Below are positions 19,017 to 27,869 of a stretch of 41,926 bases of DNA, piece by piece. The notes under the pieces were generated by a model. The model had not been told where the DNA came from and made no database searches. It saw only the letters and a program-made list of their open reading frames with translations. A program made the position numbers and the translations under genes. This stretch comes from Hellea sp. GTDB taxonomy: Bacteria; Pseudomonadota; Alphaproteobacteria; Caulobacterales; Maricaulaceae. The DNA lies in contig JALZWM010000067.1 in assembly GCA_023300105.1 (NCBI GenBank), positions 1 to 41,926 on the forward strand, in the 5' to 3' direction. Within the stretch, counting starts at the first letter, position 1. Each line of letters begins with the position of its first letter.

Positions 19017-19110
19017 CTACCCCTTGGCAAATTCTCCGTTTAGGCTATGTTGATTTTTAAATAAGGTTCTTCTACGCGAAGGACTATTGTGAACTGAAGA
19101 CCTAGGCTGG

Positions 19111-20217
19111 ATGATGAAATTATCGATTGAACGCGCCGCGCTTTTAAAAGCACTCGGACATGTCCAAAATGTTGTGGAACGCCGCAATACTATACCTATT
19201 TTGTCAAATGTGCTGATGAGTGCAGAAGACGGCAAAGTGACATTGGTCGCCACAGATCTTGATATTGAAATATCAGAAGACACAACCGCAGAGGTCAGTT
19301 CGCCGGGAAAAATCACAGCTCCCGCACATACTCTTTATGATATTGCGCGTAAATTACCTGATGGCGCGCAAGTCTCTCTACAGATTAACGCCGAAGACCG
19401 CCTTGATGTCGATGCAGGCCGCTCGCACTTTACGCTACCGCTACTGCCCTCTGGTGATTTTCCAAAAATGACGGCTGATGGTTTCACACATAATTTTATT
19501 CTCAAAGCTCCTGCTCTACGCAGACTTATTGATAAAACTCGCTTTGCCATTTCAACCGAAGAAACGCGCTACTACCTGAACGGCATTTATGTCCACGCAT
19601 ATGACGGCTTGCTACGCGCTGTCGCAACGGATGGTCACCGCTTAGCCTTAGCCGAAATGAAACTCCCTGCAGGCGCAGATGGGCTACCGGGTGTAATTAT
19701 TCCGCGTAAAACAATAGCTGAAATTCGCCGCCTCATAGACGGCGGTGATGGTGATGTTACGCTGTCAATCTCTGAAGCAAAAATTCGTTTCCAATATGGG
19801 TCAGCCGTTCTGACATCAAAACTCATAGACGGCACGTTCCCAGATTATGAGCGCGTCATTCCTAAAGGTAATGAAAAAGAGCTAACGATTGATAATAAAG
19901 TCTTCGCAGATGCTGTTGACCGTGTTGCCACAATCTCTGCCGAGAAATCTCGAAGTATCAAAATTTCGCTGACCCAAGATAACCTTGCCCTAACAGTCAA
20001 TAATCCTGAAAGCGGTAACGCCCATGAGGAATTAATGGTAGATTATAATGCGGATGCTTTAGAAATCGGCTTTAACGCAAAATATCTTTTGGACGTTGCA
20101 AGTCAAATCGAAGGCCGCGATGCGACATTCTTCTTGGACAGTCCTGCCTCTCCAGCTCTTGTTAAAGACGCTGAAGACCCTGGCGCTTTATTTGTCTTAA
20201 TGCCGCTACGCGTCTAA
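19111..20217 (+). CDS. dnaN: DNA polymerase III beta sliding clamp
   Basis: MKLSIERAALLKALGHVQNVVERRNTIPILSNVLM ... YLLDVASQIEGRDATFFLDSPASPALVKD ... FVLMPLRV. Confidence 0.98.
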   Translation: MMKLSIERAALLKALGHVQNVVERRNTIPILSNVLMSAEDGKVTLVATDLDIEISEDTTAEVSSPGKITAPAHTLYDIARKLPDGAQVSLQINAEDRLDVDAGRSHFTLPLLPSGDFPKMTADGFTHNFILKAPALRRLIDKTRFAISTEETRYYLNGIYVHAYDGLLRAVATDGHRLALAEMKLPAGADGLPGVIIPRKTIAEIRRLIDGGDGDVTLSISEAKIRFQYGSAVLTSKLIDGTFPDYERVIPKGNEKELTIDNKVFADAVDRVATISAEKSRSIKISLTQDNLALTVNNPESGNAHEELMVDYNADALEIGFNAKYLLDVASQIEGRDATFFLDSPASPALVKDAEDPGALFVLMPLRV

Positions 20218-20236
20218 TCACACCTGCGCGGCCAAG

Positions 20237-21367
20237 ATGGTTTATATCTCGAGCTTGCGCCTAACTAATTTTCGCTCTTATAGCGCTCTTGATCTCTCAC
20301 TAACAGATAAACCCGTTGTGTTTTACGGCGCGAATGGTGCAGGCAAAACCAACCTCATGGAAGCCGTGTCTTTTCTATCGCCCGGACGTGGTTTACGACG
20401 TGCCCGTATGGAAGATTTAGCGCGACGCGAGAGCGGCATAGCCGCAGCGGCTTGGGGCGTAAATGCTATTATTCAGAGCACAGAAGATGACGACGTCCGT
20501 ATCTCAGTTGGCCAAGTCCCCGAACATCCTAAACGCCGCATCATTAGAATCGATGGGAAAAATACAACAGGCGCGCAACTCGGACAGCAGCTGACTTTAA
20601 TGTGGTTAACCCCTGCTCAAGACCGCTTGTTCACAGGGCCAGCCTCTGACCGCAGAAAATTTTTAGACCGCTTTTCTCTTATTCACTCCCCCTCCCATGG
20701 TATGTCGAGCTTACGTTATGAAAAAGCACGTTCAGAACGCAATCGCTTACTCTCGGACGGCATCACAGATAAAGGCTGGTTCGAGGCGCTAGAAAAAGAC
20801 ATGGCGCTCCACGGCGCTAATGTTGCACAGGCCCGCGCGCATACCGTTTCTCGCCTCATTGAAGAAATTGAGAGCCGCGCGGAGGATAAAGCTAATGATG
20901 TTTTTCCAAAGTCTATAGTCACTCTAGAAGGCGCCGCCGAAGAAAAATTTCAAAGCGGGTTAGATTTTTTTGATGTCGAAGATTTTATTCGTGGTGACCT
21001 CGCAAAAAATCGTTCCTTAGATCAACGCGCAGGACGGACACTACGCGGCATTCACCGCTCTGATTTACGCGTGCGGCACGCGGCCAAAGATATGCCGGCT
21101 GAAGATTGCTCGACGGGCGAACAAAAAGCGCTTTTAATTGGTCTTACCCTCGCACATGCACGCGCGCAGGCCGCCTTAAAGCCTATCCTTTTACTTGATG
21201 AAGTCGCCGCCCATCTGGATATTAACCGACGCGCAGCTTTGATTGAGGAATTAACGGCTCTCGGAACCCAACTCTTTATGACAGGCACAGACGCCTCACT
21301 ATTTGAGGCTTTTAAGGGACGGGCACAATGCTTTGAAGTTAGCGGCGGGACTATCTTAGAAAAGTAA
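20237..21367 (+). CDS. recF: DNA replication and repair protein RecF
   Basis: SLRLTNFRSYSALDLSL, Walker A GANGAGKTNLMEAV, LTPAQDRLFTGPASDRRKFLDR, STGEQKALLIGLTLAHA, LLLDEVAAHLD. Confidence 0.97.
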   Translation: MVYISSLRLTNFRSYSALDLSLTDKPVVFYGANGAGKTNLMEAVSFLSPGRGLRRARMEDLARRESGIAAAAWGVNAIIQSTEDDDVRISVGQVPEHPKRRIIRIDGKNTTGAQLGQQLTLMWLTPAQDRLFTGPASDRRKFLDRFSLIHSPSHGMSSLRYEKARSERNRLLSDGITDKGWFEALEKDMALHGANVAQARAHTVSRLIEEIESRAEDKANDVFPKSIVTLEGAAEEKFQSGLDFFDVEDFIRGDLAKNRSLDQRAGRTLRGIHRSDLRVRHAAKDMPAEDCSTGEQKALLIGLTLAHARAQAALKPILLLDEVAAHLDINRRAALIEELTALGTQLFMTGTDASLFEAFKGRAQCFEVSGGTILEK

Positions 21368-21395
21368 TTGAGATAAGCTACCTAAAATTAAAGCA

Positions 21396-21419
21396 CCTCG
21401 TTATCCGAAGATAACGAGG
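21396..21419. terminator. Strong hairpin CCTCGTTATC-CGAA-GATAACGAGG downstream of recF
   Basis: Perfect 10-bp stem with tetraloop in a convergent intergenic region; no T-run follows on either strand, so factor-independent termination is not assured. Confidence 0.5.
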
Positions 21420-21561
21420 CTACGATATCGAAACGGGGCGCAATGTCCGATACCGATTATGGGTTAGGGCCCACACCCTAAATCAATGGATAATATTTAT
21501 GGTTATACAGATGAACCTAAGTTGAACAGTACTTAAAAGCCAATGTTGCAAGGCTGCCTAA

Positions 21562-22767
21562 TTAATTAACTGCGCGTAGCAAACTCGGTAACTCCCCGAT
21601 TTGTCCCGACGCTTCTTTCATAAAGAAGGCTTTCGCCATATCGCTCCGGTTAACAACGGCAAGGCCAAGACGTCGCGCATGTCTTAGCGGAGCAATATTA
21701 TTCGAAAACAATCCATTAAGGATATCGGTGCTTAATGCGAGCATTTGGTTATCAAAATGTCGCCATGTGCTATATGCGCCCAAATTAGCGCCGCCAATAT
21801 CAAGACCAAGCGCGCGTGCTTGTGCAATTACATCAGCCAGAGCCGCCGCGTCGCGAAGTCCCATATTTAGTCCCTGCCCTGCAAGCGGATGAATAGCATG
21901 CGCGGCATCACCAACAAGAACTAACCGCGTATCCGTATAAGCTTCTGCCATTTGCAGGCTAAGCGGATAGGATTGGCGCGGCGCACAAAGTGTGATTGGT
22001 CCTAAAAAATCTCCCATACGACGAGCAAGCTCAGCAAGAAAAGCCTCTTCAGGAAGCGCAATGGCCGCTTCAATAGCGGCGACCTTATCAGACCAGACTA
22101 TACTCATGCGCCTTCCCGTTAGAGGCAAAAGCGCTAAAGGGCCGCCCTGGAAGAAAATTTGATGCGCCACACCGTAATGAGGACGTTCATGGGTAAATGT
22201 CGTCACCAAAGCCTTTTGTGAATAGTTGCGTTTGGAGATGTCGATGCCCGCCGATTTACGCAGTGTTGAATTTCGTCCGTCAGCCGCAACTAACAATGCC
22301 CCTGTAATTTGCGTTTTATCTTTAAGTGTGACTTTTACTTCCGCGCTAGCGCGATCTACCGTTACAAACTCTGAGGGGGCAATGAGGTCAATTTTATCTT
22401 CCTCCTCGATAGAGTCAACAAGCGCCAGTCGCAAAAGCTTATTTTCAATCATATAACTTGTCGGTCCGCCAACATTTTGGCTATCGAAATGTAGCGTCAA
22501 CGAAGAAACGTCTCCAACGCCGCCATCAGCAATCAACATATCTGTAATGGGTTGAATATTTTCTTTGATACGGCCAGCTACACCTAAAGTTTCCAGCATA
22601 TGGAGGCTACTCATGGCTACCGCTGATGCGCGTCCATCAGGCACGGTTGTCTTTGGATCAACAGCATCAATTAACGCAATAGAAGCGCCTTTATGCGCGC
22701 AAGCCAACGCTGTGGTGAGGCCAACAAGGCCTGCACCCACGATGATGATATCATAATTCGTTTTCAC
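21562..22767 (-). CDS. UbiH/UbiF/VisC/COQ6-type FAD-dependent hydroxylase
   Basis: DIIIVGAGLVGLTTALACAHKG, LVAADGRNSTLRKSAGI, LVLVGDAAHAIHPLAGQGLNMGLRDAAALAD. Confidence 0.94.
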   Translation of the reverse strand: MKTNYDIIIVGAGLVGLTTALACAHKGASIALIDAVDPKTTVPDGRASAVAMSSLHMLETLGVAGRIKENIQPITDMLIADGGVGDVSSLTLHFDSQNVGGPTSYMIENKLLRLALVDSIEEEDKIDLIAPSEFVTVDRASAEVKVTLKDKTQITGALLVAADGRNSTLRKSAGIDISKRNYSQKALVTTFTHERPHYGVAHQIFFQGGPLALLPLTGRRMSIVWSDKVAAIEAAIALPEEAFLAELARRMGDFLGPITLCAPRQSYPLSLQMAEAYTDTRLVLVGDAAHAIHPLAGQGLNMGLRDAAALADVIAQARALGLDIGGANLGAYSTWRHFDNQMLALSTDILNGLFSNNIAPLRHARRLGLAVVNRSDMAKAFFMKEASGQIGELPSLLRAVN

Positions 22768-22914
22768 CTGCGCAATATATAGGCTGCATAAAGTTTTGGC
22801 TATGAGACGTTTTTGCTATTTATTTAAATTTTCCTGAAATTTATAAAGCCGTCTTAACACCATATTTACGTCCATTGTTCACATTCTCTTAACGAATAAT
22901 GAGATGAGGACACC

Positions 22915-25344
22915 ATGCCGCCTAGCGCCACTGCAACCGAATATGATGCCGGATATGCCCACGCTTTGATGGAGGACTTAAACATGTCCGCAGGCGGGGC
23001 TTTGAAACGCGCCCTCTTATCACTCTTCTTATGCGGGGTTGGAGCCATTATATTCATCTCAGTCATGTCTTATAACCCTTTTGATTCAACGGGGGATACG
23101 GCAGGAATTGGCCAAGTCCAAAATCTTTTGGGACGGCCCGGCGCAAACCTGTCTAATATCTTACTACAAATTTTAGGTTGGGGCAGTGCTTTAGCGGGCG
23201 GTTTAACGTTCTTTGCAGGAATACGCGGAATTTTCAGACCGCAACCTAAAACGTCAAAGCTTGACACTTTTACACGTTTTCTTCTCTGGCTTGGTATCGT
23301 CATTTTTGGAACGGCTACCCTATCCGCTTTCCCTATCCCCCAAAGCTGGCCCCTTGCTAGCGGTCTTGGAGGCTGGATTGGTGATGGTATCTATCTAAAC
23401 GTCAAAGGCGTGTTTGATCACTTCAACCTGCCGATTGCCGGTGTTGTCGTCGCTCTACTTACATTCATTGCCGCAGGATTTTGCTTAGGACGATTTCTGC
23501 GCATTGTCGCCAAAGATCTAGTGGATGTCATAGACGCTTTCGGACTTGTTTGGGCTTATATCCGTATGGGTATAGATAAGATGACCATCTTTTTCACTAA
23601 ATTATTCCACCGACTCTTCCGAAAGAACTATGTAGAACCGCTAAGATCATCAGACTCTATTGATAACCTTTACCGTGGTATTCCAGATGAACCAATAGCT
23701 ACCCCTAAACCACGTATTATCCGTTCTTCAAAAGCTGCCGCAGCAACCGTAGCCGTTGCAGCGGCCGCAACTACCACCGCGCCAAAGGTCGTTAAAAAAC
23801 GTAAGTCTAAATCTAAGAAAGCTGAGTTTAATTTCCCGGCAGGTTCAGACTTCATCTTGCCTGGTGTTGACCTTCTCAAAGTTCCACCGCCACGTTCAGC
23901 CATTACGGATGAAGGCGCGTTAATTCGAGCCTCCACTAACCTACATAAAGTTATGGGTGATTACGGTATTGAAGGTGAAATGGGCGCGGTTAGTCCCGGC
24001 CCTGTCGTGACTCTGTTTGAGTTTGAACCTGCGCCCGGCGTTAAGTCACAACGCGTTATCAACCTCTCTGATGATATCGCCCGTAACATGAGCGCGCAAT
24101 CCGCGCGGATTGCCGTTGTCCCTGGCCGTAACGCCATGGGTGTCGAGCTGCCGAACCGCCGCCGCGAAACAGTTTGGCTCCGTGATATGCTGAACTCTGA
24201 AACCTTCGTAAATTCCGAAGCCGCACTTCCGCTAATCCTCGGCGAAGACATTGGCGGCGTACCGTTTGTTACTGACCTTTCAAAGATGCCGCATTTGCTT
24301 ATCGCGGGTACGACGGGATCTGGTAAATCCGTTGGCGTCAACGCCATGATTCTCAGCTTGATGTATAAGCTGACGCCCGAAGAATGTAAGTTCATCATGA
24401 TTGACCCGAAGATGCTTGAACTGTCTGTTTATGACGGCGCCCCGCATTTGTTGGCCCCTGTTGTAACGGAACCAAAAAAGGCTGTTGTCGCGCTAAAATG
24501 GACCGTACGGGAAATGGAAGACCGTTACCGCAAAATGGCCAAGGTCGGCGTACGGAACATGGCCGGCTTTAACGAAAAAGTCGCAGAGTTCAAAGCTAGC
24601 GGCGAGACCCTCTCGCGCACAGTAATGACGGGTTACAATAAAGAGTCTGGTGAGCCAGAATATGAAACAGAAGAATTAGTATATGAACCAATGCCGTTTA
24701 TAGTCGTTATTATTGACGAAATGGCCGACCTTATGATGGTTGCCAAGAAAGATATCGAAGGCTCAGTCCAGCGCCTCGCGCAAATGGCGCGGGCGGCGGG
24801 TATTCATATGATTATGGCCACGCAGCGCCCGTCTGTAGATGTTATCACAGGGACAATTAAAGCCAACTTCCCCACGCGTATCTCTTTTCGTGTTGGGTCA
24901 AAAATTGATAGCCGTACGATCTTGGGCGAACAGGGCGGCGAACAGTTGCTAGGTAATGGCGACATGCTCTTTATGGGTACAGGCCGTCCGCGCCGTTTCC
25001 ATGGCCCCTTTGTATCTGATGCTGAAGTCGAAAAAATAGCTTCATTCGTCAAAGCACAAGGCGCGCCAAGTTACTTGGCTGATATCACAACAGAGCGCGA
25101 AGAAGGTCCAAGCGACGCTAAACTCGCAGGCGGTGGCAGTGACGGTAATTCCCTCTTTGACCAAGCCATTGCTATCGTGGCCCGTGACCGCAAAGCCTCA
25201 ACAAGCTACATCCAGCGTAAATTATCTATCGGCTATAACCGCGCCGCTGACCTGATTGAACGGATGGAAGATGAAGGCATGATCGGCCCAAGCGGGTCAG
25301 GCGGAAAACGCGAAATCTTTCTGCCTGAAGAGGCAGAGTTTTAG
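22915..25344 (+). CDS. ftsK: DNA translocase FtsK
   Basis: N-terminal TM segments, HLLIAGTTGSGKSVGVNAMILSLMY, IDEMADLMMV, ATQRPSVDVITGTIKANFPTRISFRVGSKIDSRTILGEQGGEQLLG, and C-terminal gamma domain. Confidence 0.98.
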   Translation: MPPSATATEYDAGYAHALMEDLNMSAGGALKRALLSLFLCGVGAIIFISVMSYNPFDSTGDTAGIGQVQNLLGRPGANLSNILLQILGWGSALAGGLTFFAGIRGIFRPQPKTSKLDTFTRFLLWLGIVIFGTATLSAFPIPQSWPLASGLGGWIGDGIYLNVKGVFDHFNLPIAGVVVALLTFIAAGFCLGRFLRIVAKDLVDVIDAFGLVWAYIRMGIDKMTIFFTKLFHRLFRKNYVEPLRSSDSIDNLYRGIPDEPIATPKPRIIRSSKAAAATVAVAAAATTTAPKVVKKRKSKSKKAEFNFPAGSDFILPGVDLLKVPPPRSAITDEGALIRASTNLHKVMGDYGIEGEMGAVSPGPVVTLFEFEPAPGVKSQRVINLSDDIARNMSAQSARIAVVPGRNAMGVELPNRRRETVWLRDMLNSETFVNSEAALPLILGEDIGGVPFVTDLSKMPHLLIAGTTGSGKSVGVNAMILSLMYKLTPEECKFIMIDPKMLELSVYDGAPHLLAPVVTEPKKAVVALKWTVREMEDRYRKMAKVGVRNMAGFNEKVAEFKASGETLSRTVMTGYNKESGEPEYETEELVYEPMPFIVVIIDEMADLMMVAKKDIEGSVQRLAQMARAAGIHMIMATQRPSVDVITGTIKANFPTRISFRVGSKIDSRTILGEQGGEQLLGNGDMLFMGTGRPRRFHGPFVSDAEVEKIASFVKAQGAPSYLADITTEREEGPSDAKLAGGGSDGNSLFDQAIAIVARDRKASTSYIQRKLSIGYNRAADLIERMEDEGMIGPSGSGGKREIFLPEEAEF

Positions 25345-25355
25345 GGTTTAATTCT

Positions 25356-26321
25356 TCAAGGTAAAGTCGTCGGTAAAGTTGAGAGCCCTTTTTCGCTCAT
25401 CTCTAGAATAACTTCGATTAAAGCGTCCGCCGATTGGCCACCTTTATAGGTATCACCATTTATAAAGAATGCAGGAACACCTTGAACCTTGGCCGCTGTC
25501 GCGCGGTCGCCATTGGTGTGAATATGGCTAAGGCTTTCCACGTCTTGAAAGCAGGCTTGAATAGCCTCCTCATTTTCAAGGCCAGCAAGTTTTCCAACCT
25601 TATTATATTCTTCGCGCACTTTGCCAATTTCCGCTTGTTTGAACATCTCCAATTGGTTTTCCATTTGATATTGGACGACATCAAAGTAATCCTTAGACGG
25701 GGCGCATTCTGCCATCATGAATCCAACCATAGACATTTGCTGCGGCTGTGTAGGAAGCTCACGGAAGACAAAACGGATTTTACCGCTATCAATCAAATCT
25801 TTTTTAACAGCTGGCCATTCATTAGTGAACCATTCAGAGCAATGCGAACAGGTTACAGAGGCATAAACAATCATGGTAATCGGCGCTTTGTCATCCCCAA
25901 GCACATGATCGTCAGGCGCTTCGGTTAATGCAAAAGGCGTATTATCAACAGTCCGAGCTGCAACAAGCGGGACTGGCGCCTTAGCAGCATGATCGTGACC
26001 GCTATGGTCGCCGTCATCTGCCTCGTTTTTTTCGTCTGTGTTGTCATCCATTAAGGGAATAACAATAGGTATTGGCACAGGCTGAGGACTTTCCTCTAAC
26101 GGTATCGGGACTGGTGCAGGTTGAGATTGAAGCTCTGATTTCGCGCTAGCATCCAGAAGTTTTTCTTCGGAAGTAGAGTTTTCAGATTCTGAATCAAGTT
26201 CAGAATCAACACTAACGGATTGCGCCCAAGCGGTAGACTGTATCGCAGTCGACGTCAGACAACTTGCCGCCAATAAAGAAAAAATAATTTTCATATTAGG
26301 TTTCATCACTTTTGCTCTCAT
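25356..26321 (-). CDS. DsbA family thiol-disulfide oxidoreductase, secreted, with acidic/Pro-rich linker
   Basis: Signal-peptide-like N-terminus, MIVYASVTCSHCSEWFTNEWPAVKKDLIDSGKIRFVFRELPTQP (CxxC), VQGVPAFFINGDTYKGGQSADAL. Confidence 0.93.
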   Translation of the reverse strand: MRAKVMKPNMKIIFSLLAASCLTSTAIQSTAWAQSVSVDSELDSESENSTSEEKLLDASAKSELQSQPAPVPIPLEESPQPVPIPIVIPLMDDNTDEKNEADDGDHSGHDHAAKAPVPLVAARTVDNTPFALTEAPDDHVLGDDKAPITMIVYASVTCSHCSEWFTNEWPAVKKDLIDSGKIRFVFRELPTQPQQMSMVGFMMAECAPSKDYFDVVQYQMENQLEMFKQAEIGKVREEYNKVGKLAGLENEEAIQACFQDVESLSHIHTNGDRATAAKVQGVPAFFINGDTYKGGQSADALIEVILEMSEKGLSTLPTTLP

Positions 26322-26850
26322 AGCTTAATTCATCACTGAGTACGCCGCGCCCAAGCTTCGTTAAGGCTTGTTTTAAACTACCTTCAGGTAAATTTGAAAG
26401 CCCCTCTTGCAGGTTATTTTCTTGCCGAGGTGACAGGCCTTTTTTTATCCCTGAGGTCTTAGCCTCTGTTTTTAATTTATTTTGGATAAGACGAAGTTTC
26501 ATGACGTGCCCCGCGCCCAAATGCGTGTTGAGGCGTTCAATAATTGGCCCGCTCGCGGCCATGATAAGAGTGGCCGCCGCGCCCGGAGCCGATATCACAA
26601 GAGTTCGCCCTTCACGGCCGCCAGTGAATTTTAACGGAGTGGATATTTTCGCCCAGCGTGTACCGACAATGTCGGACCAATTTTTTTGGAGCATCGTCGC
26701 TGACGAACCACCACTATATTTTTTTGATAATGGCCGCACAACTTTATTCACAGCAACACCAACTATTGGCGTAGGGCGGTATTGCGGTTTTCCCCGCTGA
26801 CCTTCGAGCCAGTGAATAATCGATTGCTTATCTTTACGCGACAGACTCAC
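26296..26850 (-). CDS. DUF721/DciA family protein
   Basis: LQKNWSDIVGTRWAKISTPLKFTGGREGRTLVISAPGAAATLIMAASGPIIERLNTHLGAGHVMKLRLIQ matches the DUF721 layout. Confidence 0.87.
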   Translation of the reverse strand: MSLSRKDKQSIIHWLEGQRGKPQYRPTPIVGVAVNKVVRPLSKKYSGGSSATMLQKNWSDIVGTRWAKISTPLKFTGGREGRTLVISAPGAAATLIMAASGPIIERLNTHLGAGHVMKLRLIQNKLKTEAKTSGIKKGLSPRQENNLQEGLSNLPEGSLKQALTKLGRGVLSDELSYESKSDET

Positions 26851-26972
26851 GCCCGCTCCTAGTTATGAAATTCAGTTATATGGCTTACTCAATGACGGAT
26901 AAGGCCTCGCAGGTAAAGGGTACCTTACTTAAAAGACTTTCATAAATCATGGCATGATTTAAACGGAGGTCT

Positions 26973-27518
26973 ATGCCAGATAATATGACAATCATAAACC
27001 AGACCCAAAAATGGCTTTCAACAGTTGTAATTGCTCACACGCTCTGCCCCTTTGCCAAACGTGAATATGATAACAACCGCATTCATTATGAAGTGGTTGA
27101 GGCGGCTGATTTACAGACTCAGCTAGAGCAACTTATCTTACAATGCGCCGCACTGGATAAAACCTCGGACCGAGAAACTAGCTTGTTAATATTTTCTCCC
27201 GCGCTATCTGATTTCGAAGATTATTTAGACGTGCTTGAAACCGCGAAAAGCGTGCTCAAAGGCCAAGGCTATGAAGGCATCTATCAACTCGCGAGTTTTC
27301 ATCCCGACTACCGTTTCGAAGATACACCCGCTGATGACCCGAGTAATTATACAAACAGGTCGCCCTATCCGATGCTTCACATTTTACGCGAAACGAGTGT
27401 TGAAGCAGCCCTAAGAACCTATCTTGATCCCGCAAAAATTCCAAAGCGCAACATACAACTCACGCAAGATTTAGGCTTAGAGATGATGCGGTCATTATTA
27501 AATATGTGTTATAAATAG
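26973..27518 (+). CDS. DUF1415 family protein
   Basis: WLSTVVIAHTLCPFAKREYDNNRIHYEVVEA ... LASFHPDYRFEDTPADDPSNYTNRSPYPMLHILRE. Confidence 0.9.
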   Translation: MPDNMTIINQTQKWLSTVVIAHTLCPFAKREYDNNRIHYEVVEAADLQTQLEQLILQCAALDKTSDRETSLLIFSPALSDFEDYLDVLETAKSVLKGQGYEGIYQLASFHPDYRFEDTPADDPSNYTNRSPYPMLHILRETSVEAALRTYLDPAKIPKRNIQLTQDLGLEMMRSLLNMCYK

Positions 27519-27719
27519 ACAAAACTTTGTATGCTTCCAGCCATGCTCAGCCAGCATATCAGACATGATTTCTGCCTTGGCTATATCTCTAATATTATCT
27601 ACGTGGCTAAAAAAGCTCGCAATCCAGACGGCGCAGCCAACAAAAAGAGCGTTGATAGCATAAACGTAACGCCCAGCCCTATAGGCGAGCAACAAACCTA
27701 CGCCAACAAATACAAGCAT
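27498..27719 (-). CDS. Small hypothetical membrane protein
   Basis: MLVFVGVGLLLAYRAGRYVYAINALFVGCAVWIASFF contains two TM-like stretches; the frame is open upstream of the ATG. Weak evidence. Confidence 0.4.
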   Translation of the reverse strand: MLVFVGVGLLLAYRAGRYVYAINALFVGCAVWIASFFSHVDNIRDIAKAEIMSDMLAEHGWKHTKFCLFITHI

Positions 27720-27869
27720 GTATAAAAAGGTACGAATATTTTCCGGCGCTTCATAGCCAAACGGCGCGTCTCTAATGCTACCAGTTTGGGACGCACAACT
27801 TCATTACAATAGTTTTTAAGGGAAGAAATCTCTGTCCTATTTTCCCAATTTCTGTTCGGTTCCAACTCT

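Noticed and set aside
23961-24398. 145-aa minus-strand ORF
   Set aside because: Antisense shadow within ftsK; Ser/Arg-rich composition typical of spurious ORFs.
25434-25928. 164-aa plus-strand ORF
   Set aside because: Entirely antisense to the DsbA-family gene, whose minus-strand product has clear motifs.
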